Of a stretch of 64,000 nucleotides of DNA, positions 15,897 to 24,631 are shown piece after piece. The notes beneath the pieces are model-generated. The model was given only the letters and a program-made list of their open reading frames with translations, was not told where the DNA came from and did not search any database. Source of the stretch: Flavobacteriales bacterium UBA6051 (GTDB lineage Bacteria; Bacteroidota; Bacteroidia; Flavobacteriales_D; Crocinitomicaceae); the NCBI GenBank assembly GCA_002427735.1, contig DIYP01000013.1, positions 24,343-88,342 on the forward strand. Reading direction: 5' to 3'. A program made the translations under genes and the position numbers. Positions within the stretch are counted from its first letter, which is position 1. Each line of letters opens with the position of its first letter.

Positions 15897-16528
15897 AGTT
15901 GTTTCAGGATAGCCTTTAATTCGGCCAGCATCATTGCTGTGGCACCCCAAACTACATGACCTTTAATGTCGTAGTAAGGAACGTTTTTTTGGACGAATCC
16001 TTGGCGGAATTTAATGTCCGTAGTTTTCAGGTTGGCTTCATTTATCAAATCGAAAACGTCAAAATGAATAATCGACGCTACCTCACGCTCGTCTGGATGA
16101 AGTTGAGGTAACTCATCTACGAAAAAAACAAACGGCTTTACGAGAAACTTACTTACCGGTATATGAACGCTGGAAAGTTCTCCTATCATTTTACCGGAAT
16201 TCATCGGTAGCGCTATTTCTTCCATGCATTCCCGACGCGCAGTATACTCAAGATTTGGATCTTCTTGATCCATTTTTCCCCCTGGAAAGCTGATTTGATT
16301 TCCGTGTGTTCCATTATAATCTGGTCGCTGAATTAAAATAGATTGAAAAGAAGAAGCTTTTGGATATAGAATAATGCCGACCGCTGAATTTCGAACGTCA
16401 GGAGCAATTTTAAGTGAATCGCTGGTGAACTTTCGATTAACGGGCATTGCTTCACCGTGAGACTTTTCGCCTGGCAATCCTGATGAAATAACATCACTGA
16501 ATGCATTAATAAATAGTCGTGGGTCCAT
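15893..16528 (-). CDS. CoA pyrophosphatase-type Nudix hydrolase
   Basis: 211 aa. The N-terminal half has SAVGIILYP and LIQRPDYNGTHGNQISFPGG, matching the CoA-specific Nudix subfamily (NudL/YeaB, Pcd1), where the segment just ahead of the Nudix box selects CoA. The Nudix box spans residues 83-107 and contains the metal-binding R99-E100-x-x-E103-E104. These enzymes cleave CoA to 3',5'-ADP and 4'-phosphopantetheine. It is co-transcribed with the upstream lipoprotein gene, whose stop overlaps this start by one base, and converges on the barrel gene with overlapping stop codons. Confidence 0.9.
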   Translation of the reverse strand: MDPRLFINAFSDVISSGLPGEKSHGEAMPVNRKFTSDSLKIAPDVRNSAVGIILYPKASSFQSILIQRPDYNGTHGNQISFPGGKMDQEDPNLEYTARRECMEEIALPMNSGKMIGELSSVHIPVSKFLVKPFVFFVDELPQLHPDEREVASIIHFDVFDLINEANLKTTDIKFRQGFVQKNVPYYDIKGHVVWGATAMMLAELKAILKQL

Positions 16529-17124
16529 TAGCCTTCAACAGAAGAGAGTATATCAACAAAATCATCATGCAGGTAGCCCATATTTTCGCGCTTACCAATC
16601 AGTTGGAAAACAAAATAGCGGTCACCTATTTCCAATGTAGCGGTAAAGTAAGATGAACCATCCTCATATGAATAATTACTTCCATGAACCACTTGAATAT
16701 AGCCAGGATAGCCAACGGATTCTGGTACTTCTTTTTTGATTGAAGTCGTATAGTCATATAAAGACTCTTGACGCTTGTGAATGTAATTGTTATGCACGGC
16801 ATCCAAAGGACTAATTTCATTGTCAAATCCATATTGGATTAATTCGGCATCGTACGACGAAAAAACTTCTACGCTGAAGTTCAAATCCATGTCATAAATG
16901 GATTTGGTATCTGCATCATCCGTTAAAACATAATCATCATCGTAATCATAACCGAACATGTTCGATAGCATGTAGGTGATCCCTTCATAATATTCGCGCT
17001 GTAAATCGGGGAAATCCATACCATTATCTTGTAGTCTTTTTACGGATGAATAATTGGATGGTTCAGGACAGGCGGTACAAAGAAAAAGTACGAAAAAGAG
17101 CGCTATACCAGAATAAATCTTCAC
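16528..17124 (-). CDS. Hypothetical lipoprotein
   Basis: 198 aa. Hydrophobic signal with lipobox LCTAC, Cys19 predicted to be lipidated, so it is anchored in the inner leaflet of the outer membrane or in the inner membrane. The mature part is acidic and Tyr-rich (FGYDYDDDYVLTDDAD, SSYDAELIQYG, YSYEDGSSYFTATLEIGDRYFVFQLIGKR) and ends with a beta-rich domain that looks like a profilin/PsbP-like fold, but I recognise no family. It overlaps the Nudix gene by one base. Divergent from lgt, which attaches the diacylglyceryl group such lipoproteins need. Confidence 0.75.
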   Translation of the reverse strand: MKIYSGIALFFVLFLCTACPEPSNYSSVKRLQDNGMDFPDLQREYYEGITYMLSNMFGYDYDDDYVLTDDADTKSIYDMDLNFSVEVFSSYDAELIQYGFDNEISPLDAVHNNYIHKRQESLYDYTTSIKKEVPESVGYPGYIQVVHGSNYSYEDGSSYFTATLEIGDRYFVFQLIGKRENMGYLHDDFVDILSSVEG

Positions 17125-17206
17125 TTCTACGAATATAGTGTTTGTTCTTTAAAAAGTGGAATCAAAAGATGACTATATTTAACCCACAGAAGAAAACCAA
17201 AAAGAC

Positions 17207-18097
17207 GTGATATTAGCAATAAACTGGGATGTAAGCGCGGAACTGATTGAAGGCTGGAAAACCCCAAATAAGTATGGGTTACTGTTCGTGACTGGACTTA
17301 TAATAGGGTATTTTGTTGTTCAGCGCATGTTCAAAAAAGAGGGGATAAAGGAGAATAAGTTGGACAAGCTTGTACTGTATATGGTCATCGCAACAATTGT
17401 TGGTGCGCGTCTTGGTCATGTGTTATTTTATGGGCCTTATTTTGACGAATTTAATGAAGCAGGGATGCGCATCGAGGAAGGTTATTTTTCTCATCCACTA
17501 AATATCATTAAAATTTGGGAAGGTGGATTAGCCAGTCATGGTGGTGCTATTGCAATTTTAATAGCATTATTTATTTATTCCCGTCGAGTGGCCAAGCGCC
17601 CAATGATGTGGATTTTAGATAGAATTGTAGCTCCTATTGCAATTGCAGGGTGTTTTATCCGATTGGGAAACCTCGTTAACCATGAAATTGTTGGAGATAT
17701 TACAACTGTTCCTTGGGGGTTCCGCTTTATGAATCATGATTGCTTGCCGTGGGAACAATGTCGTTGGGAGGATATACCCATCCGCCATCCAGCGCAGTTG
17801 TATGAGGCGATAAGTTATGTGATCATTTTTATTGTTTTGATGTATATGTACTGGAAACGGAATGCATGGAAAAAACAAGGAATGATGTTCGGTGTATTCT
17901 TAATTCTATTGTTCGGTGCGCGTTTTGGAATTGAGTTTGTGAAAGTTGGACAAACTGCACGCGATGCTGTATTACCAATTAATACCGGACAAATTTTAAG
18001 TATTCCTTTTGTGTTAGCAGGTGTTTATATTCTATGGCGTGCTATGAAGAAACCAGAAGTACAGGAAACTTCAGTGGAAAGTGAAAACGTGGAATGA
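17207..18097 (+). CDS. lgt: Prolipoprotein diacylglyceryl transferase
   Basis: 296 aa with a GTG start at 17207. Lgt moves diacylglycerol from phosphatidylglycerol to the lipobox Cys of prolipoproteins in the inner membrane; the window has at least four lipoprotein substrates. Seven hydrophobic helices are visible. Key motifs: GGLASHGG with essential His111, IRLGNLVNHE with Arg152, Asn155 and Glu160, and HPAQLYEAISY. The tail after residue ~280 is short and acidic. A TATATTTA box lies 26 nt upstream. The family start with a hydrophobic-aromatic stretch supports the GTG. Confidence 0.95.
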   Translation: MILAINWDVSAELIEGWKTPNKYGLLFVTGLIIGYFVVQRMFKKEGIKENKLDKLVLYMVIATIVGARLGHVLFYGPYFDEFNEAGMRIEEGYFSHPLNIIKIWEGGLASHGGAIAILIALFIYSRRVAKRPMMWILDRIVAPIAIAGCFIRLGNLVNHEIVGDITTVPWGFRFMNHDCLPWEQCRWEDIPIRHPAQLYEAISYVIIFIVLMYMYWKRNAWKKQGMMFGVFLILLFGARFGIEFVKVGQTARDAVLPINTGQILSIPFVLAGVYILWRAMKKPEVQETSVESENVE

Positions 18098-18210
18098 TAT
18101 CTATGTAATTAATCAATAACACGTGAATGATTTTTAATAGACTTTAGTTCACTGAATTACAATTTCTTTGATTAACTTTCTAGACGTTAATTTTTAAATA
18201 GTAGGACTTT

Positions 18211-18795
18211 ATGGCAGAGTGGTTTGGCAATATGGATTATTTCGAGAAAATGTATTGGTTTTTCGCCATTCCATCATCCTTGATTTTTCTTATTGTACTG
18301 GTTATGACAATTTTTGGAGGTGACGCCGTAGCAGATGGAGATATGGATGTTGACATCGAGAGCGATGTCGATACAGATGGAGGCGGTTTCCAGTTTTTTA
18401 CCTTTAGGAACCTCGTTGCATTCTTCACCATTTTTTCATGGTCTGGTCTTAGTTGCATTAAAGCGGGTTATTCCACTAGTGTTACCCTAACGGTTTCAAT
18501 ATTGTGCGGTCTGGTCATGATGTTCATTATGTCTTCCATTTTTTATTTTCTAACGAAAATGGTGGAAAACGGGACAATGCGCATGAGCAATGCAGTTGGG
18601 AAAACGGGAGAAGTTTACTTGCCAATCAAAGGAAATAACCAGGGGTTCGGTAAGGTTCAAATCAGTATTCAAGGTGCAGTGCACGAAATTCAGGCAATTA
18701 CACATGATGAGGAAGACCTCAAAGTGGGTACTGTTGTGCAGGTAACGAAAGTAATCGATAATCATATTTTATTAGTAACAACCAAATTTAAGTAG
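18211..18795 (+). CDS. NfeD-like membrane protein, flotillin partner
   Basis: 194 aa. A first TM helix (WFFAIPSSLIFLIVLVMTIFG) is followed by an Asp-rich loop (residues ~38-55, many D/E), a second and third hydrophobic segment (residues ~62-115) and a C-terminal OB-fold-like beta domain (~120-194, GKTGEVYLPIKGN, GFGKVQISIQG, GTVVQVTKVIDNHILLV). This is the arrangement of NfeD1b/YuaF-type proteins that are encoded with flotillins and organise membrane microdomains. The flotillin gene starts 1 nt after this stop, so the two form an operon. The Asp-rich loop could bind divalent cations. Confidence 0.82.
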   Translation: MAEWFGNMDYFEKMYWFFAIPSSLIFLIVLVMTIFGGDAVADGDMDVDIESDVDTDGGGFQFFTFRNLVAFFTIFSWSGLSCIKAGYSTSVTLTVSILCGLVMMFIMSSIFYFLTKMVENGTMRMSNAVGKTGEVYLPIKGNNQGFGKVQISIQGAVHEIQAITHDEEDLKVGTVVQVTKVIDNHILLVTTKFK

Positions 18796-18796
18796 C

Positions 18797-20404
18797 ATGG
18801 AAAGCATGGAAGGTTTCTCACCCGCGCTGGTCGCAATTGTAGCGGGTATTCTATTCATTTTTATCTTATTATTTACCATCCTCAGAAGGTATAAGCGTTG
18901 TCCGTCGGACCAAATTCTTGTGGTTTATGGTAAGGTCGGACAGAATGCTGATGGGCATAGATCGGCAAAATGTATTCATGGTGGTGCCGCTTTTATTTGG
19001 CCAATTTTTCAGGATTTTGAGTTTCTTGATTTAAAACCTATTTCCATTGAAGTCAAATTGACCAACGCACTTTCTAAGCAAAATATCCGTGTAGATGTAC
19101 CTTCTAGTTTTACGGTTGGTATTACAACTGAGCCAGGTATTATGAGCAATGCCGCCGAGCGCCTTTTAGGACTGGCAAAACAGCAGGTGCATGACTTGGC
19201 AAAGGATATCATTTTTGGTCAGTTGCGTTTGGTTGTAGCAACAATGGATATTGAGGAAATTAACTCAAACCGTGACAAATTCTTGGCGAATGTTTCTTCG
19301 AATGTAGAAGCGGAACTTAAAAAGATAGGTCTAAAACTTATCAACGTTAACGTTACAGATATCAAAGATGAGTCAGGATATATTGAGGCACTTGGTAAAG
19401 AAGCGGCGGCAAAAGCGATCAATGACGCTCGACAAAGTGTTGCTGAGAAGAACAGAGATGGTTCGATTGGTGAGGCCAATGCAAATCAAGATGAGCGAAC
19501 GCAAGTAGCTGCAGCACATGCCCAAGCGAAAATTGGTGAAGCGAAAGCCTCGCAAAAAGAGCGTATTCAAACGGCTGATGCGAATGCGTTGGCAATGGTC
19601 GGTGAGGCCGAGGCTGAGAAATTGGAGCGTGTACAAGTATCAGAAGCAAATGCGCGAGCGGTAGAGGGAGAGAATGAGGCGAAGATAGCCGTTGCAAACT
19701 CTGATGCTAAGCGTAGAGAAGCGGAGGCAGAGGCAAACAGAATTGCAATTGCTGCTGAGCGTGTAAAAGAGGCAAAAGCCCTGGAGGAGTCATATACGGC
19801 TCAAAAGGAAGCTGAATTGGTACGTGCAGAACGCGATAAGGCTTCGCAGAATGCAAATATCATCGTCCCTGCAGAGATCGATAAACAAAAGGTTGAGATT
19901 GACGCAGAAGCAGAAGCAGAGCAGATCAGAAGAAAAGCAAAAGGTGAGGCGGACGCCATCTTTATGAAAATGGATGCCGAAGCGAAAGGTATTTATGAAA
20001 TCTTGAGCAAGCAAGCAGAAGGATTTAAGCAACTCGTAAATGCTGCTGGAAATAACTCGGAGGATGCTGTTAAGATTATGATTGCAGATAAGTTACCTGA
20101 TCTGGTTAAACTACAATCTGAAGCAATCAAGAACATCAAGATTGATAAGGTTACGGTTTGGGACAGTGGTAAAGGAGCTTCTGGTAAGTCGTCTACTGCA
20201 GACTTTATCTCCGGACTTTACGGTTCTGTGCCACCACTTCAAGAGATGTTTAACATGGCAGGGATGAATTTGCCAGATTATCTAAAGGGAAAATCGCAAG
20301 ATGGAGCAACAACTGTTATGCGTAATCCAGCGGATATTGAAGACGCCACAGAAGTTTCTGAAGAGAACTCGGATGTAGAAGATAATAACGCTTCTGAAGA
20401 ATAA
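18797..20404 (+). CDS. Flotillin-like SPFH protein
   Basis: 535 aa. One N-terminal TM helix (VAIVAGILFIFILLFTIL), the SPFH/band-7 domain at residues ~30-200 (CIHGGAAFIWPIFQDFEFL, INVNVTDIKDESGYIEALG), then a long Ala/Glu-rich coiled coil (~205-420) made of repeated EANA/AKIGEA-type segments with an unusually regular spacing, and a C-terminal flotillin tail with SGLYGSVPPLQEMFNMAG. Flotillins (YuaG/FloT) scaffold functional membrane microdomains and affect secretion and signalling. It follows the NfeD-like gene by 1 nt and ends at a clear terminator. The last ~30 residues are acidic and poorly conserved. Confidence 0.93.
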   Translation: MESMEGFSPALVAIVAGILFIFILLFTILRRYKRCPSDQILVVYGKVGQNADGHRSAKCIHGGAAFIWPIFQDFEFLDLKPISIEVKLTNALSKQNIRVDVPSSFTVGITTEPGIMSNAAERLLGLAKQQVHDLAKDIIFGQLRLVVATMDIEEINSNRDKFLANVSSNVEAELKKIGLKLINVNVTDIKDESGYIEALGKEAAAKAINDARQSVAEKNRDGSIGEANANQDERTQVAAAHAQAKIGEAKASQKERIQTADANALAMVGEAEAEKLERVQVSEANARAVEGENEAKIAVANSDAKRREAEAEANRIAIAAERVKEAKALEESYTAQKEAELVRAERDKASQNANIIVPAEIDKQKVEIDAEAEAEQIRRKAKGEADAIFMKMDAEAKGIYEILSKQAEGFKQLVNAAGNNSEDAVKIMIADKLPDLVKLQSEAIKNIKIDKVTVWDSGKGASGKSSTADFISGLYGSVPPLQEMFNMAGMNLPDYLKGKSQDGATTVMRNPADIEDATEVSEENSDVEDNNASEE

Positions 20405-20425
20405 TAGGTCTACGACCAAATGGAG

Positions 20426-20455
20426 AATCCCGCTTATTTATGGCGGGATTTTTTT
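20426..20455 (+). terminator. Terminator after flotillin gene
   Basis: Stem AATCCCGC with GCGGGATT, 9-nt loop, followed by T tract on the plus strand. Confidence 0.88.
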
Positions 20456-20469
20456 GATGCCGACTGGAA

Positions 20470-21069
20470 TTATTTCTTTTTTATGGATTCCCAAGTAGAA
20501 TACATGGACTCCTGAGCTGGTCTGTTTGGTTCGATTTCTCTTAATGGATCGCATTCAGATAGCGTATCATGACATTCTTTTGGTAAGGCTTGATACAAGG
20601 CCGTTCCTTTCGTTTTCCAGTTGATCATGTCATCAGAAACTTCTTTGATAACTTTTGCAGGGTTTCCGACCAATAAACTTCTTCGCTTGATATGTGATCC
20701 TGCAGGTACAAAGCACAGTGCTCCTACGATACACTCGTCTTCAATTATTACATCATCCATGATTACGCTATTCATCCCAATCAAGCAGTTTTTACCAATG
20801 GTTCCGCCGTGAACAATAGCACCATGACCGATATGAGCCCCCTCTTTTAGAGTAACCGTAGTTCCAGGAAACATATGTATTGTGCAGTTTTCCTGAACAT
20901 TACATCCATCCTCGATGATGATTTGTCCCCAATCTCCTCGAATGGCTGCACCAGGTCCGACATAAACATTTTCACCTATAATCACATTGCCAGTAACGCT
21001 GGCTTTGGGGTGAATGAAGCTCGAAGCTTTGATAACAGGGATAAAACCATTGAATGAATAAACTGACAT
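20470..21069 (-). CDS. PaaY/CaiE-like hexapeptide-repeat protein
   Basis: 199 aa left-handed beta-helix protein (gamma-carbonic-anhydrase-like). The hexapeptide coils run from ASVTGNVIIGENVYVGPGAA to VGALCFVPAG, with the metal-site residues GAHIGHGAIVHGG. The C-terminal tail (VGNPAKVIKEVSDDMINWK, then KGTALYQ and CDPLREIEPNRPA) is specific to the PaaY/CaiE branch rather than to generic gamma-CA proteins. PaaY in phenylacetate degraders is a thioesterase that removes inhibitory CoA thioesters. No other paa gene adjoins it here, though a PaaJ-like thiolase lies 11 kb away. Monocistronic. Confidence 0.85.
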   Translation of the reverse strand: MSVYSFNGFIPVIKASSFIHPKASVTGNVIIGENVYVGPGAAIRGDWGQIIIEDGCNVQENCTIHMFPGTTVTLKEGAHIGHGAIVHGGTIGKNCLIGMNSVIMDDVIIEDECIVGALCFVPAGSHIKRRSLLVGNPAKVIKEVSDDMINWKTKGTALYQALPKECHDTLSECDPLREIEPNRPAQESMYSTWESIKKK

Positions 21070-21143
21070 AGGAATGAATTCTAACTGTGGTAAAAGTAAT
21101 AAAGAAGTACTGATTTCGTCTAATCAGTATCAATTTGATCATA

Positions 21144-21500
21144 ATGGAGTTAGTGTTCGTGTATAATGCAAAAACAGATGTGATAAGCGCTGTAACAGAT
21201 TATGCACACAAGGTACTGAGTCCATCTACCTACAAATGTGATTTGTGTCAACTTACTTACCACAATCTGGGACAGCGAAAGGCCTGGAAGGCATTTAAGA
21301 AGTCGTCGAATGCGAAAATGGAATTTTGGTACATTCGTCAGTTTGAGCAAGAGTTCAAATTTTCAGCAGATTATCCTGTTATTTTTGAACGCAAGAACGG
21401 TAAGCTTGAAATAGTGCTTGATAAAGATCAATTATCCGCTTTTAAGGATGTAGATGAACTGATTGGAGCTTTAAAATCTTATCAACAGCTAAACGAGTAG
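21144..21500 (+). CDS. Conserved hypothetical protein with CxxC
   Basis: 118 aa from the ATG at 21144; the frame extends to a TTG at 21135, which is less likely. It opens with LVFVYNAKTDVISAVTDYAHK and contains KCDLCQLTYHNLGQR, a CxxC in a thioredoxin-like position, then a second alpha/beta segment ending KSYQQLNE. There is no signal peptide, so it is cytosolic. I do not recognise a named family with certainty; homologues in Bacteroidota are sometimes labelled 'GTPase' without any visible P-loop. It is the first of three closely spaced genes (24 nt to tag). Confidence 0.72.
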   Translation: MELVFVYNAKTDVISAVTDYAHKVLSPSTYKCDLCQLTYHNLGQRKAWKAFKKSSNAKMEFWYIRQFEQEFKFSADYPVIFERKNGKLEIVLDKDQLSAFKDVDELIGALKSYQQLNE

Positions 21501-21523
21501 TTGCTTTTTTTCGTCTTATAGAT

Positions 21524-22066
21524 ATGAGTTATTGTGAATATTGTAAATCGCCAGAGGTAAAATCAGTACACAAGGTATACCATGATCAACACTATGGCTT
21601 TCCCATTGAAGAAGATGATGCGCTTTTTGGTCGACTAATTCTGGAGATTAACCAAGCTGGTTTGTCTTGGGAAACAATTCTCAATAAGGAGCAAAACTTC
21701 CAAAAAGCATATGAAAACTTTAACATTGATAAGATCGCTAATTTCAATGAGACCGATCGTGAACGTTTGTTAAGTGATGCTGGAATTATTCGGAATAAGT
21801 TAAAGGTAAACGCGGCTATTCACAACGCACAGCAACTATTGCTTTTGCGAGAGGAATTCGGTAGCTTTAAACAATGGTTGGATCATCATCACCCATTATC
21901 TCGGGAAGAATGGACTAAATTGTTTAAAAAGACGTTTAAATTTGTGGGGGGAGAGATTGTGAATGAGTTTTTAATGAGTACCGGTTATCTTGCTGGAGCA
22001 CATGATAAGGATTGCCCGGTTTTTGATACGGTTGCAAAGTTGAACCCTAAATGGATGGAATTATGA
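21524..22066 (+). CDS. tag: DNA-3-methyladenine glycosylase I
   Basis: 180 aa. Tag excises 3-methyladenine from alkylated DNA. Typical motifs: YHDQHYGFPIEEDDALFGRL, ILEINQAGLSWETILNKE (helix with the recognition Glu/Trp), SDAGIIRNKLKVNAAIHNA and KTFKFVGGEIVNEFLMSTGY. The zinc-snap residues are an N-terminal Cys (Cys4 in MSYCEYC) with a C-terminal His and Cys in AGAHDKDCP. It follows the CxxC gene by 23 nt and its stop overlaps the next start as ATGA. Confidence 0.93.
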   Translation: MSYCEYCKSPEVKSVHKVYHDQHYGFPIEEDDALFGRLILEINQAGLSWETILNKEQNFQKAYENFNIDKIANFNETDRERLLSDAGIIRNKLKVNAAIHNAQQLLLLREEFGSFKQWLDHHHPLSREEWTKLFKKTFKFVGGEIVNEFLMSTGYLAGAHDKDCPVFDTVAKLNPKWMEL

Positions 22067-22725
22067 AAAATTTAGTAGTACTGGTTGTGCTTTTCTTCGC
22101 TGGTATGGCGAATGCACAAATAAGCGTTAATGGAGGAGCAAGCATGTTGGTCGGATTCTCTAATCCAGGTCCATGGGGAGGTGTACACGTCGGATTGGAG
22201 GTGCCTAGAGATGATGCCGTCTCTATTTACGGAAGATTCACGCACCACTTCAGAAGAACTATAGGTGATTCTATCCCAGCCTTTATTATCGCTAAAGATC
22301 CTTTGACTGTTCCGTTTTCTCAAACGGTCAATTCTATTCCTTCCATGAACTATAATATCATTGAGGGAGGTACACGTTACTATCTTGGGAATGGTTTTGA
22401 TTATGGATTTGCGGCGTATGGTGGAAGTTGTATTATGTTGATCTTCAATTCTGTTAAAGGCGATTATGACACATTTGATGAGACACTGTATGAGTTAGAT
22501 GAATTTTCGCGTTATAAAACAACATTCTTTAGTTTAGGATTTGGACTCGGTGGAGGTGTCAAGTATTCTAGTGGACGTTTCGGTACATTCTATTTTGACT
22601 TGAATCTTGCTTACATGATCTTCGCTCAATCGAGTAATGAGAATATTCCAGGATCGGTAGGAGATATTTACAACCCACTAATTTTTAACTTCAACCTCGG
22701 CTGGAGAAAGGATATTTTGTGGTAA
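22063..22725 (+). CDS. Small outer-membrane beta-barrel protein
   Basis: 220 aa from the ATG at 22063, which overlaps the tag stop (ATGA); an upstream ATG at 22051 would lie inside tag and precede the signal peptide with MDGI. Signal peptide MKNLVVLVVLFFAGMANAQ. The mature chain is Gly/aromatic-rich beta sequence (GASMLVGFSNPGPWGGVHVG, YYLGNGFDYGFAAYGG, LGFGLGGGVKYSSG) ending NFNLGWRKDILW, a terminal aromatic strand. It looks like an 8-stranded OmpX/OmpW-size barrel; no specific family is recognised. The last 35 bp overlap the convergent kinase gene. Confidence 0.75.
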   Translation: MKNLVVLVVLFFAGMANAQISVNGGASMLVGFSNPGPWGGVHVGLEVPRDDAVSIYGRFTHHFRRTIGDSIPAFIIAKDPLTVPFSQTVNSIPSMNYNIIEGGTRYYLGNGFDYGFAAYGGSCIMLIFNSVKGDYDTFDETLYELDEFSRYKTTFFSLGFGLGGGVKYSSGRFGTFYFDLNLAYMIFAQSSNENIPGSVGDIYNPLIFNFNLGWRKDILW

Positions 22726-23599
22726 ACCATCCCTTTCGTTCAATTTTTTCAATCTCTGAACAAACTTCTTTCAAAGAACTATAGCGCTGCTGAATGGCTG
22801 TTTGAAGTCGTTCACGTACTTCTGAAAGCTCCATTTTATTCGGCGGGAGCTTAAACTGGTGCTTGAAGCTCATTTGTACCAATATCGGAAATAGTTTTCT
22901 GGGAACCGTACTATGTTCGGGCAGTGGATGCGTTAGTTGAAGATTTGTCAGGATACTTGGGTTAGGGTGAGTAAGCGGAATTTGTCCTGCAAAAAGACGC
23001 CAAATTACAATCCCTAAAGCAAAAATATCAGTGCGTTGATCTACAAGGTCTAATTGATTCAATAATAATTCGGGAGCCGCATAACCAAGGGGGAAAAGCG
23101 TTTCTCGTTTTTCCTGTTTATTTTTTCTAATAGCAAGCCCAAAATCAATTAAATGTACCTGAAAGCCACTGTCGGTTGATTCAATCAATAAATTTGAGGG
23201 TTTAATGTCACAGTGTACAATGTCCTGTTCCTCAAGATGATCAAAGATTCGAGAGAGTTGCTGTACAAGTTCACGTAGAAAAGGGAATTGTTGTTTACGC
23301 TTAAGTTTTTTCCAGTAATTGTCAATTTGTTCTCCCTTTATAAACTTTCGGATAAGTAATGTTTCTGTTGTTCCGTTGTGAAATGCGAGCAAAGAAGGGA
23401 GTCCAAGAAAATTAAAGTCAAAATGTGACTCGTGGATCAATCGCTCAATAGATAATGCGGAATGATTTCCTTTCCTAACAGCTTTTAAAATACCCTTATC
23501 TCCCGAAATCTTATGCTCTACGATAAATGTATCGCCGAACTTTCTGCGTCGTTGGCCATCCAATTCTTGTATAATACGATAATCCTCAGCGATTGACAT
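22691..23599 (-). CDS. Ser/Thr protein kinase (Hanks type, cytosolic)
   Basis: 302 aa from the ATG at 23599; a frame extending to 23731 crosses the divergent promoter and is rejected. Kinase elements: catalytic Lys39 in GILKAV, HCDIKPSN (129-136) with catalytic Asp131, IDFG (151-154) and YAAPELL (residues 173-179), an APE-like motif. The Gly-rich loop is degenerate (DGQRRRKFGDTFIVE). There is no TM or sensor domain, so it is a small soluble kinase. It is divergent from the GlcNAc-kinase-like gene (54 bp apart) and its 3' end overlaps the convergent barrel gene by 35 bp. Targets unknown. Confidence 0.88.
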   Translation of the reverse strand: MSIAEDYRIIQELDGQRRRKFGDTFIVEHKISGDKGILKAVRKGNHSALSIERLIHESHFDFNFLGLPSLLAFHNGTTETLLIRKFIKGEQIDNYWKKLKRKQQFPFLRELVQQLSRIFDHLEEQDIVHCDIKPSNLLIESTDSGFQVHLIDFGLAIRKNKQEKRETLFPLGYAAPELLLNQLDLVDQRTDIFALGIVIWRLFAGQIPLTHPNPSILTNLQLTHPLPEHSTVPRKLFPILVQMSFKHQFKLPPNKMELSEVRERLQTAIQQRYSSLKEVCSEIEKIERKGWFTTKYPFSSRG

Positions 23600-23602
23600 A
23601 CC

Positions 23603-23610
23603 GAAAGATA
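23603..23610 (-). promoter_or_regulatory. -7 box abutting Ser/Thr kinase start
   Basis: TATCTTTC on the minus strand lies 3 nt before the ATG at 23599, predicting a leaderless or nearly leaderless mRNA. Confidence 0.4.
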
Positions 23611-23641
23611 GAAAAAGTGAATTATAAGAACTGAATATTGG

Positions 23642-23649
23642 TAAATTAG
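23642..23649 (+). promoter_or_regulatory. -7 box abutting GlcNAc-kinase-like start
   Basis: TAAATTAG, one base off TAnnTTTG, ends 4 nt before the ATG at 23654. Same spacing as at guaA, the LysM gene and the FAD oxidase gene. Confidence 0.4.
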
Positions 23650-23653
23650 AACC

Positions 23654-24472
23654 ATGAAGGAATTGTTGATTGCCGATAGTGGAGGTACACAAACTGATTG
23701 GTGTTTTATCGATCATCTCGGACGGCGACAATGGTTCTCAACAGAAAGCTATCATCCTTCTAATTGGAATAAAGACTTCATCAAACAGATGAAAGATGAT
23801 TGGAGAGTTCGTCGTGAAATGATGAATGCAGAATTGTTTTTTTATGGCGCAGGGTGCTTCAGTAATGAAAGTGCCTCTCAAATGAAAAAAAATCTTGAAT
23901 CTTGTGGCTTTCTTGTAGGCACTATTTTATCTGATGTTCACGGAGCAGGAATTGCCGCATATGGACGAAATAATGGTTGGGTGGCTATTCTAGGGACGGG
24001 GTCTGTCCTTGTAGAATGGAAAGATGGTGAGATCAATAAGTTGATCGGAGGTAAAGGGCATATCGTTGGAGATGAAGGGAGTGGTTTCTTTTTCGGAAAA
24101 CTGGTATACCAGGCTTACAGAAAGGGTAATCTATCCACTGAACAGGAAGAACAGTTCCTTGAAAAAGTAACAAGGGAAGATTTGAAAATGATGGAAGATG
24201 ATATGACTTCAAAGTATGCACTCGCGTCACTATCAAAATTATTATCGGATGATGAGCTGTTTGCGGTTTTTCACGAACAAAATATCTTACAATTCTATGA
24301 ATCGCACTTAAAAGATATGGGCGTCAATAAGCTTTCGTTGGTCGGAAGCTATGCATTTCATCAGCGAAGATTGATCGAAGAAGTATTGTCAAAAAATGGA
24401 ATTTTTATCCACGAAATTATTCGACAACCAATCGAACGGATGGTTGAGCAAATTGTACTTAACATCGATTAA
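23654..24472 (+). CDS. BadF/BcrA-family ATPase, GlcNAc/MurNAc kinase-like
   Basis: 272 aa. An ASKHA-fold sugar kinase: phosphate-1 motif LLIADSGGTQTDW (Asp8), phosphate-2 region VAILGTGSVLVEW, and IVGDEGSGFFFGKLVY typical of N-acetylglucosamine kinases (GlcNAc to GlcNAc-6-P). Length is slightly short of the ~300 aa norm, and the C-terminal adenosine motif (LVGSYAFHQ) is present. It probably recycles amino sugars from peptidoglycan or chitin. The start codon is 4 nt after a -7 box. Divergent from the kinase gene. Confidence 0.88.
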   Translation: MKELLIADSGGTQTDWCFIDHLGRRQWFSTESYHPSNWNKDFIKQMKDDWRVRREMMNAELFFYGAGCFSNESASQMKKNLESCGFLVGTILSDVHGAGIAAYGRNNGWVAILGTGSVLVEWKDGEINKLIGGKGHIVGDEGSGFFFGKLVYQAYRKGNLSTEQEEQFLEKVTREDLKMMEDDMTSKYALASLSKLLSDDELFAVFHEQNILQFYESHLKDMGVNKLSLVGSYAFHQRRLIEEVLSKNGIFIHEIIRQPIERMVEQIVLNID

Positions 24473-24631
24473 TCGGTAGTTTTCATAGAATATTCGGTGG
24501 ATTTTGATCGCGTAAAACAGGGTTCGTTCTGCTTATTTAGACATTAGTCGTTCAAAATTATACGTTCGTAGAAAAAATCTCAGATTATCAAAAAATATTG
24601 TGAAATTGCAGTAACCAAAAGAACGTCAATA

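Noticed and set aside
19009..19697. Overlapping antisense frames inside the flotillin gene
   Set aside because: Explained by Ala/Glu-rich coiled-coil codons read in reverse.
23600..23731. 44-residue N-terminal extension of the Ser/Thr kinase
   Set aside because: It would cross the divergent GlcNAc-kinase start; the shorter start has a -7 box 3 nt upstream and a normal domain edge.
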